Shown here: positions 16,543 through 24,861 of the stretch, piece after piece
Position numbering within the stretch: position 1 is the first letter of the stretch
Layout: each line of letters opens with the position of its first letter
DNA from: a bacterium
GTDB taxonomy: Bacteria; Ratteibacteria; UBA8468; B48-G9; DSTR01
Direction: 5' to 3'
Length of the DNA: 49,072 nt
NCBI GenBank assembly: GCA_029551285.1
Contig: JAKPFT010000056.1
Coordinates: 1-49,072, forward strand
The notes under the pieces: generated by a model
Told to the model about the DNA's origin: nothing
Databases searched by the model: none
Seen by the model: only the letters and a program-made list of their open reading frames with translations
Program-made: the position numbers and the translations under genes

Positions 16543-17084
16543 TGTTTTTTCTTCCTGCTGTAAACCCGGAGAATAGCCAGCGCTCCCAGGATTGAAGTAA
16601 AGAGAACTGTCGCTTCTCCCAGGGTGTCGTAACCGCGGTAGTCTAAAATCACCGCGGCTACGATATTGGCCGCGCCTGTTTCTTTCAGACCGCAGTTTAA
16701 GTACTGCCTGGCCGGTGCCTGGAAAGACTGAGACATGGCCGGTGAACCGAAAGGCGGCAGCCGGAGAAAGGCACTAAAACCAAAAATCAACAACCCACAA
16801 ATCATGGCCAGGGTAGCCATCAAACCGAAGAAGTCTCTATCTCCCTCAATGGTCGTCAGGTCCCGCCGGATGGTGGCCCGGATCAGGATTACCAGTGACA
16901 GCACCTCCACCACCATCTGAGTGATGGCGATATCCGGCGCTCCCACCAGGAGAAAACAGATACTCAACGCCGCGCCCACCGCTCCCATGGAGATTACCGC
17001 GGACAGAAGATCTGTCGTCTCCAGCGCAATTAAGGCCCCGATAATCATAAAGAGCAGGAAAACCCCAACCAGTAGTTCCACCAT
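16539..17084 (-). CDS. MbhD-MbhE-like fused subunit (DUF4040 plus MrpB N-terminal type)
   Basis: A 181-residue membrane protein combining two small Mbh subunits in one chain. Residues ~1-90 match the DUF4040/MbhD type ('LVGAPDIAITQMVVEVLSLVILIR', split here). Residues ~95-181 match the MbhE type ('ANIVAAVILDYRGYDTLGEATVLF'). In Mrp antiporters the same segments are the C-terminal part of MrpA. It lies 1 base after the NuoL-like gene. The fusion is seen in other bacterial Mrp operons, so it is not unusual in itself. Confidence 0.88.
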   Translation of the reverse strand: MVELLVGVFLLFMIIGALIALETTDLLSAVISMGAVGAALSICFLLVGAPDIAITQMVVEVLSLVILIRATIRRDLTTIEGDRDFFGLMATLAMICGLLIFGFSAFLRLPPFGSPAMSQSFQAPARQYLNCGLKETGAANIVAAVILDYRGYDTLGEATVLFTSILGALAILRVYSRKKKQ

Positions 17085-17085
17085 G

Positions 17086-18858
17086 TTAAACCCTCAAAAA
17101 AAGGCTCAGGACCACTAACAAACCAAAAAGCAGCCAGGAAAGATACGCGCCCAGAACTCCGGAATGCGCTGCCCGAAAAAGTTCGGTCACATAGCCAACT
17201 ATCTGTTTGCCCACTTCGTAAACATCAAAAACCCTTTTCTCTGCTCCGGCGTACATCCTTCTCAAGAAGGGCAGCTGTTTCACCCCCTGATAAAACTCAG
17301 TCCCGGAAACATGCATCTGTTGACTGAGCTTTTCCCCGCCCACAAAGACAGCCGCGTACCGTTTCTTAGAAAGGAGACTCAGGAAAAAGATGAGTATCCC
17401 GAGAAAGAGTCCCCAGACAATGAAAATTAAAGGTTCGCTCAGAGAAAGGGCTGGTGCCGGAACGCCTGTGGCCGGTCCCAGAAGCCTGCTTACCGGAACC
17501 GGCAGATAAAACAAACCGAAAACCACGCAGATAAGGGCTAAAGTAACCAGGGCTAACCGGAGAGAGGATGGGGCTTCATTTACCTGCTGGTTTGTTGTTC
17601 TGCCCAGAAAGACAGAATGAATTATTTTCAGGAAACTGGCCAGGGTGAGGGCGCTACCGATCATGGCCATGACCAACCAGACAACCCAGTCCGTCTGGCC
17701 ACTGCGGCCTGCCTCCACCAGTCCCTGATAGACCATCCACTTGGAAAAAAAGCCATTTAGTGGCGGCACCCCGGAAATCGCCAGGGAAGCCAGCAGGAAG
17801 GTGACGAAAGTAACCGGCATTTTTCGGGCCAGACCTCCAAGGTCATCCAGCTGGCTGGTACCGGTCTGCCTCTCCACGGCTCCAGCCCCTAAGAAAAGGC
17901 AGCACTTGTAAACAGCATGGTTTATCATGTGGAAAAGCCCGCCCAGAACGCCCACCGTGGTACCGGTAGCCACCCCCAGAACCATATAACCTACCTGGCT
18001 GACCGCATGATAGGCCAGAAGTTTCTTCATGTTATGCTGCACCAGAGCCATGAAAACCGCGGCTACCACAGTCACGGCACCGGCCAGCCGCAGGAGAAGC
18101 CACAGACTCGGATGAAAAGAAAAAAGGTGCAGACACACTCTGGCCAGCAGGTAGATACCCAGCAGTTTATCCAGAGAAGCCGGCAGGAAAGCCATGACCG
18201 GCACCCAGGCTGTCTCTGAAATTTCTGGAATCCAGGTATGAAAAGGCATGGCTCCAGCCTTGGCAAAAGCCGCCACCGTTAGACAGAGAAAAGCCGCCGC
18301 ACCTTGCCAGGAGTGAATCTGGTAATTTATTTCTGAAAAAGACAACTTGCCTGTCAGTACGTAAAGGAGACACAGGCCGAGCAAGAGAAAGGAATCACTT
18401 CCGCCCACGATAATCAAGGTCTTCTTGGCAGGATAGGCCGCCTGTGGTCCGGCCAGATTAATCATCAGGTAAAGGGTAATGGCCAGAAAGCCCCAGAAAA
18501 CAACCAGCAGGAGAAAATGGTTGGCCACCACAGCGGCGACACCAGCCCCGAGTGTCCACAACAGATACCCATAATACTGATTGGTCGCCGAGGGAATTGT
18601 TGACAGGCTGGCCACAGAAATCACCAGACCAAAAAAACTGATGCCTAAGGCCACCACGGCAGAAAGACCATCCCAGAGTAAAAACGCTGAGCAGTAACTC
18701 AGCCGCTGTTGAAAAATGAGCACAAACGAGAGAAAACCGGCCAGGCTCACCGCCAGGGCCAGGGCCCAGATCAGACCCCGGGTCCTGCCAGGCAGCAGCA
18801 AGCAAATCAGACCCGCCGTGAAATAGACCGCCACTATCAGCCGGATAAAGTCAGCCAT
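17086..18858 (-). CDS. NuoL/HyfB/MrpA-like antiporter subunit
   Basis: A 590-residue polytopic subunit of the proton-conducting membrane transporter family. The helix with 'AKAGAMPFHTWIPEISETA' (~200-218) and the Lys in 'SLDKLLGIYLL' (~233) are intact, as are 'YHAVSQVGYMVLG' and 'NHAVYKCCLFLGAG'. The C-terminal ~120 residues form extra segments like the lateral helix region of NuoL-type proteins. It overlaps the hydrogenase large-subunit gene by 8 bases. With MrpD this gives the complex two antiporter-like subunits, more like the Mbx/Mbs arrangement than Pyrococcus Mbh, which has one. Confidence 0.92.
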   Translation of the reverse strand: MADFIRLIVAVYFTAGLICLLLPGRTRGLIWALALAVSLAGFLSFVLIFQQRLSYCSAFLLWDGLSAVVALGISFFGLVISVASLSTIPSATNQYYGYLLWTLGAGVAAVVANHFLLLVVFWGFLAITLYLMINLAGPQAAYPAKKTLIIVGGSDSFLLLGLCLLYVLTGKLSFSEINYQIHSWQGAAAFLCLTVAAFAKAGAMPFHTWIPEISETAWVPVMAFLPASLDKLLGIYLLARVCLHLFSFHPSLWLLLRLAGAVTVVAAVFMALVQHNMKKLLAYHAVSQVGYMVLGVATGTTVGVLGGLFHMINHAVYKCCLFLGAGAVERQTGTSQLDDLGGLARKMPVTFVTFLLASLAISGVPPLNGFFSKWMVYQGLVEAGRSGQTDWVVWLVMAMIGSALTLASFLKIIHSVFLGRTTNQQVNEAPSSLRLALVTLALICVVFGLFYLPVPVSRLLGPATGVPAPALSLSEPLIFIVWGLFLGILIFFLSLLSKKRYAAVFVGGEKLSQQMHVSGTEFYQGVKQLPFLRRMYAGAEKRVFDVYEVGKQIVGYVTELFRAAHSGVLGAYLSWLLFGLLVVLSLFLRV

Positions 18859-20062
18859 TCTTACCCATCTTCTGTTTGATTTTCTCTGTCTTTTCCTGAC
18901 TGAGCCGCACCAGGTCAGTCCCGGTCATCATCTTCCTGCCACTTTGCGCATCGTAAACCGTCAGCATCCGCTCCGTGCAGCAGTAACAGGGGTCAACCCC
19001 GGCCAGGATGATAGCCACATCAGAAATAGTCTGGCCAAGGCAGCTGGCCCTGAAGGTCGGGATATTGACAAAACTGGGAGCCCGGATCTTATGTCTCACC
19101 GGTCGGTTGGTACCATCGCTGCGGACATAGTGGAAGACTTCTCCCCGGGGGGCTTCGTAATGTCCGATGCCCTCCCCTGGAGGAATTTCCCTGACCTCCA
19201 CAGCAATGGGTCCTCTGTTTTTTTTCAACTTCTCCAGACACTGCTGGATAATCTTGACCGATTCAAAACACTCTAACAGCCGCACCACCGCCTTAGCAAA
19301 GACATCACCTTCCTGGCAGGTAATCACCTGCCAGTTAACCAGACCATAGGCCGCACAGGGACTGTCTCGCCTTACATCAATCGCCACCCCTGAAGCTCTC
19401 GCCGTCGGTCCCACTGCCCCGTAATCCTTGATGTCCTGAGCCGTTAACACCCCCACGCCCTTTAATCTGGCGGAAAGGACCGGGTCGTCAAGGACTGCCT
19501 GAGTTAACATTTCCAGTTTGGGTTTAAGTTCATCCAGAACCCGCTCCACGACCGGAATATCTTCATCCAGTACATCCCGTCTTACCCCGCCAATCTTCAT
19601 CATCGCGTAACTCTGCCGGTTACCGGTAATCAACTCAAAAATGTCCAGCACCGGTTCCCGATACTTCCAGGCCCACATGAAAACAGTATTATAACCCAAA
19701 AAATGGCCAGCCAGACCAACCCAGAGAAGGTGGCTGTGAATCCTTTCCAGTTCTCCCACAATTGACCGGATATATCTGGCTCTTTCAGGGATTTCAACTT
19801 TGGCCAGGTCCTCCACCGCGTTAACATAGGCAAACGGATGCGAGGTGGAGCAAATGCCACAGACTCTTTCCACCAGAAAAGTTATCTGGTCCCAGCTTTT
19901 TGTTTCACACAGTTTTTCAATCCCCCGGTGGTTGTAACCGGCCTGCCACTCCACATCAACCACTACTTCTCCGTCACAGAAAAGGGCAAAATATTCTGGT
20001 TCTTCCAGCAACGGGTGGTAAGGACCTATGGGTACAACCACTTTTTTCTTCTTATTGTCCAC
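18851..20062 (-). CDS. mbhL: group 4 [NiFe] hydrogenase large subunit
   Basis: Catalytic subunit carrying the NiFe(CN)2CO site. The 403-residue chain has L1 'RVCGICSTSH' with C68 and C71, and L2 'DPCYCCTER' with C359 and C362, so all four Ni ligands remain. This marks it as a true hydrogenase rather than an Mbx/Mbs or NuoD-like protein, which lack them. About 38 residues follow the TER site after C362; this tail could be the peptide removed on maturation, which would fit the HycI-type protease encoded divergently at 24285. It is preceded by the NuoC-like gene after 2 bases. Confidence 0.96.
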   Translation of the reverse strand: MDNKKKKVVVPIGPYHPLLEEPEYFALFCDGEVVVDVEWQAGYNHRGIEKLCETKSWDQITFLVERVCGICSTSHPFAYVNAVEDLAKVEIPERARYIRSIVGELERIHSHLLWVGLAGHFLGYNTVFMWAWKYREPVLDIFELITGNRQSYAMMKIGGVRRDVLDEDIPVVERVLDELKPKLEMLTQAVLDDPVLSARLKGVGVLTAQDIKDYGAVGPTARASGVAIDVRRDSPCAAYGLVNWQVITCQEGDVFAKAVVRLLECFESVKIIQQCLEKLKKNRGPIAVEVREIPPGEGIGHYEAPRGEVFHYVRSDGTNRPVRHKIRAPSFVNIPTFRASCLGQTISDVAIILAGVDPCYCCTERMLTVYDAQSGRKMMTGTDLVRLSQEKTEKIKQKMGKNG

Positions 20063-20064
20063 AG

Positions 20065-20520
20065 TTAACCCTCTTTCTTTTCTGTCATAAAGAATTCTTT
20101 CCGCAGGGGATAGACCTTTTCTGGCCAGTCTTCCGGCAGAAGAAGCCTTTTCAAACCCGGATGTCCGACAAAATTGATCCCGAAGAGTTCGTGCATTTCC
20201 CGCTCAATCCAGGCTGCCCCTTTAATCAGCCCGGAGAGTGAAGGCGCTTCCGGGTTATCCCGGGTCAGCCTCACCCGGAGTGAAACCATCACGTCCTCTT
20301 TATCAAAGGAAAAGTGATAGAGAATTTCAAACTGGTTGAGCTCATCCACAGCACTGGCAATCACAAAGCGAGCCCCTTTCTCCCGGAAAAGATAGTCAGC
20401 CACTGCTAACAGGTCCTCTTTCTCCACAGTGAGATAGACCCGGTGAGAGGAATGAGTCTTTACCTCCTTTATCTTTTCCGTAAATCTTTTCTGAATCAAG
20501 TCCCCAATGTGGTCATTCAT
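20065..20520 (-). CDS. mbhK: NuoC-like (30 kDa) hydrogenase subunit
   Basis: A 151-residue soluble subunit of the complex I 30-kDa family (equivalent to EchD/MbhK and the NuoC-like half of HycE). The end signature 'WIEREMHELFGINFVGHPGLKRLLLPEDWP' (split; residues ~104-133) is clear. It bridges the small and large hydrogenase subunits. It overlaps the small-subunit gene by 4 bases. Confidence 0.94.
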   Translation of the reverse strand: MNDHIGDLIQKRFTEKIKEVKTHSSHRVYLTVEKEDLLAVADYLFREKGARFVIASAVDELNQFEILYHFSFDKEDVMVSLRVRLTRDNPEAPSLSGLIKGAAWIEREMHELFGINFVGHPGLKRLLLPEDWPEKVYPLRKEFFMTEKKEG

Positions 20521-20933
20521 TTTAGCCTACCGAGAAGAGTGACAATACCGGCAATAATGGCCTCTGGTTTGGGCGGACATCCAGGAATCCAGACATCTAC
20601 AGGGATAATTTCCGAGATAGGCCCGGCCATCGCGTAGCCATCCCGGAAGATTCCGCCAGAACAGGCACAGGCTCCAATAGCTACCACAAAACCTGGTTTG
20701 GGCATCTGCTCGTACAGCCGTTTGATGCGGTCAGCATTTTTCCTTGTTCCGATGCCGCTGACCAGAAGAACATCCGCATGCTTGATGCTTCCCACCAGAA
20801 CGATCCCAAAACGTTCCACATCGTATCTGGGTGTCAGACAATCAAGAATTTCAATATCACAGTTGTTACAGGAGCCCGTGCTGAGATGAAAAACCCAGAG
20901 AGACCTGGTTAAAGCCTTTGTCTTCAGGTCCAT
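20517..20933 (-). CDS. mbhJ: group 4 [NiFe] hydrogenase small subunit (NuoB-like)
   Basis: A 138-residue subunit carrying the proximal [4Fe-4S] cluster near the Ni-Fe site. Cysteines are C22 and C25 ('SCNNCDIE'; C25 aligns with the cluster ligand), C89/C91 in 'GACACSGG' and C119 in 'PGCPPKPE'. It has no Tat signal, as expected for group 4. The open frame extends upstream into the NuoH-like gene. ATG 20933 is preferred because it lies 2 bases after that gene's stop with an AGGATGG ahead of it; ATG 20942 is the alternative. Confidence 0.94.
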   Translation of the reverse strand: MDLKTKALTRSLWVFHLSTGSCNNCDIEILDCLTPRYDVERFGIVLVGSIKHADVLLVSGIGTRKNADRIKRLYEQMPKPGFVVAIGACACSGGIFRDGYAMAGPISEIIPVDVWIPGCPPKPEAIIAGIVTLLGRLK

Positions 20934-20935
20934 TT

Positions 20936-21835
20936 TTACCATCCTAAGAAAGCGAGCAAAATAGCGGTGAGGCTGAAGGCTGTTAACCACCCCCAGAAAA
21001 ATTTCATCGCCTGGTCAATCCTCAGCCGCGGGTTAGTATTCTTAATCAGCACCATCACCACCAGCAGCACGATGTACTTTACCACCGCCGTCAACGGCCC
21101 GGCCAGCCCGCCCAGGAAATAGAAAACCAGAAAAGTAATCCCCGTAGCCAGCAGCATCCACTTCATCAATTTGAAAAGAGCCAGCAACCAGCCAGAATAT
21201 TCAATCAGAAGACCTGAAGCAATCTCTGTCTCGGCTTCGGAAACGTCAAAGGGCACCCAGCCAAGTTTACCCAGCAGGGCAAAGAGAGCTACCAGTAAAG
21301 CCACGATGGTGGAGAAGGACAACACCGCAGGTCCCTGAAGCAAATGGAAGATGGTGCTCAACCTGGTTGTTCCGGTTTTGACCACCGGAACCAACAGCGC
21401 TAAGATAAAGGGCAACTCATAACCAAGCACCAGTTTCAACTCCCGGGCGATCCCGACAGAAGCCAGGGGATTTCCGGAGGAACTCCCGGCCAGAATAAGG
21501 GCCAGAGAAGGAATTACCAGCAGATAAATTATCACAATTACATCAGTTTCACCGCCGGTTCCAGATAAGGCCGAAAGAACCACCGCGCCGGTAACAGCCA
21601 CCGCAGCCACACCCATCACCGGCGCCAGGAAAAAGAAAGGTCCAGCCGTAACAGGAACAACAACCTCTTTCGCAGTAAGTTTGGTCAGGTCAGCAAAATT
21701 TTGCCACCACGGCGGCCCCACCCTCCACTGGATTCTCGCGGTAATCTTCCTGTCAACCCAGCCGCTTAACATGCCCAGCAGACTGAAAAATACCAGACTC
21801 AGCAGCAGCCAGAGTAGAAAGGAAACCATTGTCAC
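20936..21835 (-). CDS. mbhM: NuoH-like (HycD/EchB/MbhM) membrane subunit
   Basis: A 299-residue membrane subunit with eight helices that anchors the hydrogenase module to the ion-pumping arm. Features are 'DRKITARIQWRVGPPWWQNFADLTKL' (split; residues ~28-53) and 'FDVSEAETEIASGLLIEYSG' (~199-218), the acidic loop that faces the quinone-like cavity in complex I. It overlaps the polyferredoxin gene by 4 bases. Confidence 0.95.
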   Translation of the reverse strand: MTMVSFLLWLLLSLVFFSLLGMLSGWVDRKITARIQWRVGPPWWQNFADLTKLTAKEVVVPVTAGPFFFLAPVMGVAAVAVTGAVVLSALSGTGGETDVIVIIYLLVIPSLALILAGSSSGNPLASVGIARELKLVLGYELPFILALLVPVVKTGTTRLSTIFHLLQGPAVLSFSTIVALLVALFALLGKLGWVPFDVSEAETEIASGLLIEYSGWLLALFKLMKWMLLATGITFLVFYFLGGLAGPLTAVVKYIVLLVVMVLIKNTNPRLRIDQAMKFFWGWLTAFSLTAILLAFLGW

Positions 21836-22326
21836 TTTTTCACTCCGTAGAGGTCTAACCAGTTAATAGCCTTTACGACCAGCGTTTCGTTGACAGGATA
21901 AAGATTCTTCATCCCTTCCAGTGTTTTTTCCTCCACCAGACGCAGCGCTCCATAGGGACAACTTTCCACGCAGACAAAGCGCCGCTTTTCCTCCAGCCGG
22001 GGCCCCTGACACAGGTCGCACCGACTGGCCAGATAAGGAACCAGGTCCGGAAGGATTGTCCCGAAGGGACAGGCCAGAGAGCAACTCTTACAGGAAACGC
22101 ACATGACCAGCGAACGTCTAATCCTTCCTTCCAGGCGCTGCAGCGCCTGGTTAGGGCAGGCCTGAACACAGGGGTTATTCTCACACCGGCGGCAGGTCAG
22201 AGTTAATGCTATCTCTTCCCGGAGGGAAAAAATTCCGTTGTTAGCCGGATGAAAGTCATAACTGCACCTGACCACGCAGGCGGGACACCGATTGCAAATC
22301 TCATAGTCCAGCAAAAGTTTTTTCAT
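21832..22326 (-). CDS. polyferredoxin with four [4Fe-4S] motifs (HycB/CooF-like)
   Basis: A 164-residue electron carrier. Cysteines group as C11/14/17/21, C45/48/53/57, C76/79/82/86 and C103/106/119/123, sixteen in total, the pattern of HycB, HydN, CooF and DmsB-type proteins. In formate hydrogenlyase and CO-dependent hydrogenase this subunit brings electrons to the hydrogenase. Here it lies between the flavin diaphorase genes and the membrane subunit, so it is the likely wire between the HydB/HydG arm and the [NiFe] arm. Confidence 0.93.
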   Translation of the reverse strand: MKKLLLDYEICNRCPACVVRCSYDFHPANNGIFSLREEIALTLTCRRCENNPCVQACPNQALQRLEGRIRRSLVMCVSCKSCSLACPFGTILPDLVPYLASRCDLCQGPRLEEKRRFVCVESCPYGALRLVEEKTLEGMKNLYPVNETLVVKAINWLDLYGVKK

Positions 22327-22328
22327 CT

Positions 22329-23162
22329 TCAGGCCCAGGCGTCTGGTTCGTTCTTTATTTCGCTATAGGTAAAGACAGGGCCGTCCTTGCAGACAAAGCG
22401 AGACCCGATCAGGCAGTGCCGGCAATGGCCAACTCCGCAATACATTTTTCTTTCCATGGAAAGGTAGATATTCTCTTCCCGGTAGCCCTGCTCCAGCAGG
22501 GTTAGCGTGGTAAACTTCATCATCACCGGCGGACCACAGACAACAGCCACGCTGGTGGAAATGTCAAAATCAATATTGGTTAGAGTACAGGTGACTACGC
22601 CTTCCTGATGTTGCCAGCCTTCATCTTTCTTATCAACGGTGAGACGGAAATCAACCCGGTGCGTGGGACAGAGAGACTGCCATTGCCCGAAGAGTTCATC
22701 CTTGTAAAGATAATCTCTGGGAGTTTTAGCCCCACAGCAAAAAAGAACCCGTTGGTAGCGGGAAACATTCTCCATCAGGGCATAGAAGAGGGAGCGCAAA
22801 GGAGCCAGACCAACCCCACCGCCGACCAGGAGTATCTCCCGGCCTTCAAACTTCTTCAGGGGGTAAGGCCGGCCGTAGGGGCCACGAATCCCAACAGTAT
22901 CACCCTCCTGCAACCGATGGATGGCCTCGGTTACTACGCCTGTTTTCATCACGGTAAAATCAACTCTTTCTTTACGGGAAGGGGAAGAAGAAGGAGTAAA
23001 GGGTGCCTCTCCGACACCGGCAACAGTGACAAAGGCAAACTGTCCCGCCTGAAAACTGAACTCCTCTTCCGGCTTCAGCACAATCGTCCGGATGGTTGGG
23101 TTCTCCTCAATAACCTTTTCCACCTTCGCCCTAATCGGCCGATAAATGTTTGACTGGTTCAT
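22329..23162 (-). CDS. hydG: HydG/AsrB-like FAD- and NAD(P)-binding reductase subunit
   Basis: A 277-residue ferredoxin-NADP reductase-type subunit, as in the gamma subunit of archaeal sulfhydrogenases and AsrB of sulfite reductase. The FAD domain has 'FTPSSSPSRKE', replacing the usual RxYS region. The nucleotide domain has 'LLVGGGVGLAPLRSL' (~110-124) and 'AVVCGPPVMMKF'. The C-terminus holds a [2Fe-2S] site in 'YCGVGHCRHC' plus a later Cys in 'FVCKDGP'. It should exchange electrons with NAD(P)(H). It overlaps the HydB C-half gene by 32 bases. Confidence 0.93.
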   Translation of the reverse strand: MNQSNIYRPIRAKVEKVIEENPTIRTIVLKPEEEFSFQAGQFAFVTVAGVGEAPFTPSSSPSRKERVDFTVMKTGVVTEAIHRLQEGDTVGIRGPYGRPYPLKKFEGREILLVGGGVGLAPLRSLFYALMENVSRYQRVLFCCGAKTPRDYLYKDELFGQWQSLCPTHRVDFRLTVDKKDEGWQHQEGVVTCTLTNIDFDISTSVAVVCGPPVMMKFTTLTLLEQGYREENIYLSMERKMYCGVGHCRHCLIGSRFVCKDGPVFTYSEIKNEPDAWA

Positions 23163-23595
23163 ACCTTACCGTGGCCTGACTCTTCTCAAAAATTTTACGC
23201 AGCACTTTTCTCTTATCAATCCGGCCGGCACAACCGTCAATACACCGTCCGCAACCGGTACAGCCCACCAGCCCGAAGTTCCTGACTAAGTAAACATACT
23301 TGCAGGCCAGCCTGTTTCTGTATCTCTCATACAAATGGGGCCGGGGAGAAACTCCTGAAGCCATCCTGGCATATCCCGGGAAAAGACACGAATCCCAGGT
23401 TCTTCTTTTCTCAAAGGAATCTCCACGGGTGGTGTCTTCCAGAAAGAAACAGACGCAGGAAGGGCAAACATGGGTACAACTTCCACACTGGACACAGTCC
23501 TGCCAGACCTCTTTCCAGGCTTCGGCTGAAAGCTCTCCGGCCAATCGTGAAGGGAGGTCTTCAGGCAGGTGAAAGTCAAGGTTGTAAGATCTCAC
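23131..23595 (-). CDS. hydB: HydB/AsrA C-terminal half: 2[4Fe-4S] ferredoxin domain
   Basis: A 154-residue iron-sulfur protein that corresponds to the C-terminal part of sulfhydrogenase beta subunit/AsrA. Clusters are C34/C37/C40/C44 and C112/C115/C118/C122; further cysteines C47, C49 and C70 lie between. The start is GTG 23595 with AGGAG three bases ahead. It overlaps the N-half gene by 20 bases in another frame. The separate ribosome site suggests genuine gene fission rather than a sequencing error, but a frameshift cannot be excluded. Confidence 0.88.
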   Translation of the reverse strand: MRSYNLDFHLPEDLPSRLAGELSAEAWKEVWQDCVQCGSCTHVCPSCVCFFLEDTTRGDSFEKRRTWDSCLFPGYARMASGVSPRPHLYERYRNRLACKYVYLVRNFGLVGCTGCGRCIDGCAGRIDKRKVLRKIFEKSQATVRYEPVKHLSAD

Positions 23596-24184
23596 AATCT
23601 CCTGACTTCTCTGCCTTGAGATTACTCCTTCTTATCAAATCCTTTTCGGTGGCAGTCCGCAAAGATTTGATACCGCTGAGAAACTGGCTTGCTTTCGGCG
23701 AAGTCACTTCCAGCAGCAAATCTTCTTCCAGAACCGTGAGATTGATATCAAAACCATCTTCCGGGTAAGGATGGCCACCGACAGATTCGCAGAAACAGAC
23801 ATCCAGCGGTCGGCCGCAATCAACAGAAACAATCAGGACACTGTCCCGTCTCCGTATATAATTCGGGTCTTTGAAGTCGCCCTGGCTGAAAACCTGGTCA
23901 AGAACTTTTAGCCCTTTTAGGTCGCAGGCTGTAGCCCCGAGAATAACGCTGGGCCTTTCCCCGGAAAGCTCAGGCAAGACCTGCTCCTGATAGGGCAGAA
24001 GGAAAAACTTCAACGGTTGTACCGGCCGGGCCAATCCCAGCCTAACCCGTTCCACAGTGTCCGGTTTAATTAACTCAAGTTGAAGAGTTGAACCAACCTG
24101 AACCGGGCCAAAAATCTTCTCTTTTTCCGCCTTCTGGCGGAGAAATTCCTGCCATGCGGCGCGGGTAACGATGTATCTTTCCAT
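23576..24184 (-). CDS. hydB: HydB/AsrA N-terminal half (hydrogenase iron-sulfur subunit, cluster-free domain)
   Basis: A 202-residue protein matching the N-terminal domain of the sulfhydrogenase beta/AsrA family. Landmarks are 'FFLLPYQEQVLPE' (~80-92), 'LGATACDLKGLKVLDQVF' (~103-120) and 'DCGRPLDVCFCESVGGHP' (~147-164). It ends where full-length relatives run into their ferredoxin domain, which is encoded by the next gene. It is the first gene of the 17-gene hydrogenase operon and has a weak Shine-Dalgarno (GGAAA). It lies directly downstream of a strong promoter. Confidence 0.87.
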   Translation of the reverse strand: MERYIVTRAAWQEFLRQKAEKEKIFGPVQVGSTLQLELIKPDTVERVRLGLARPVQPLKFFLLPYQEQVLPELSGERPSVILGATACDLKGLKVLDQVFSQGDFKDPNYIRRRDSVLIVSVDCGRPLDVCFCESVGGHPYPEDGFDINLTVLEEDLLLEVTSPKASQFLSGIKSLRTATEKDLIRRSNLKAEKSGDCEILQP

Positions 24185-24219
24185 TTAAGTTTTCCAAAAA
24201 AATTACACAAGTTTCGCTA

Positions 24220-24249
24220 TTTATACACCATGTTGTCCCGGGCTGTCAA
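24220..24249 (-). promoter_or_regulatory. predicted promoter of the hydrogenase operon
   Basis: On the minus strand a perfect TTGACA (24249-24244) is followed by an 18-base spacer and TATAAA (24225-24220), about 35 bases ahead of the hydB start. It overlaps the divergent hycI promoter. No operator palindrome was recognised. Confidence 0.55.
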
Positions 24250-24261
24250 GAGGTGTAAAAT
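24233..24261 (+). promoter_or_regulatory. predicted promoter of hycI
   Basis: TTGTCC (24233-24238), a 17-base spacer and TAAAAT (24256-24261) lie just ahead of GGAGG (24274-24278) and the TTG start at 24285. It is interleaved with the opposite-facing promoter of the hydrogenase operon. Confidence 0.5.
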
Positions 24262-24284
24262 AAATCGTAACCCGGAGGTATACC

Positions 24285-24785
24285 TTGTTGCCGGAAGGGG
24301 TGAAAAAATTGCTGACAAGACATGATGAATCCTGGCATCTTCTGCTGACAGTTGGCCAGGTTCTGCGTCATGACGATGGAGTGGGTCCGTACATTGCTTC
24401 CCAACTGGGGAACCGCAAGTTTCTGAGAGTGATTGACGCTGGCGCCAGTCCTGAGCGCGTGAGGGTGAAAGATGTGTATCCCGGGCCGGTGGCCTGGCTG
24501 GTGATTATTGATGCCGCTGATTTTGACGGGAAACCTGGTGAGATACGTCTTATCCCCCCGGGGAAAATCCCGGAAAGTTTTCCTTCTACCCATACCATTT
24601 CCTGGAAGTTGCTGGTGTCACTCCTTTCGCAGGCCTGTGGTCTGGCACCCAGATTTATCGGAATCCAACCGGGACGTCTTGATGTTGGCGAAGGTTTTTC
24701 CCCTCAGGTGAAACAGGCCGCTGACGAGATTGTCTCTTATCTGAGGTATCAGTTTCCGCGGAGACAGTATTCCCGTCAGCCATAA
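24285..24785 (+). CDS. hycI: hydrogenase maturation protease (M52, HycI type)
   Basis: Ni-dependent endopeptidase that trims the C-terminus of a [NiFe] large subunit after metal insertion. The 166 residues show the M52 pattern: 'LRHDDGVGP' (~27-35), 'VIDAGASPE' (~48-56), 'VIIDAADF' (~72-79) with the second metal Asp, 'STHTISWKLL' (~100-109) with the metal His, and 'IGIQPGRLDVGEGFS'. It starts with TTG, six bases after GGAGG. The obvious client is the large subunit at 18851, whose operon is transcribed in the opposite direction from the shared 100-base gap. HypA-F genes are not in the window. Confidence 0.93.
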   Translation: MLPEGVKKLLTRHDESWHLLLTVGQVLRHDDGVGPYIASQLGNRKFLRVIDAGASPERVRVKDVYPGPVAWLVIIDAADFDGKPGEIRLIPPGKIPESFPSTHTISWKLLVSLLSQACGLAPRFIGIQPGRLDVGEGFSPQVKQAADEIVSYLRYQFPRRQYSRQP

Positions 24786-24861
24786 GATTTGTAAAGGAAG
24801 CGCCTGGCGTCCGGAAATATCTTCAGGAGATTAGAAATGGTTTTTCCAACGGAGGAGAAAG

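Noticed and set aside
18851..20062. Mbx/Mbs or NADH-dehydrogenase-like (non-hydrogenase) large subunit
   Set aside because: Both CxxC pairs for Ni are present and an M52 protease gene is adjacent, so a true [NiFe] hydrogenase is favoured.
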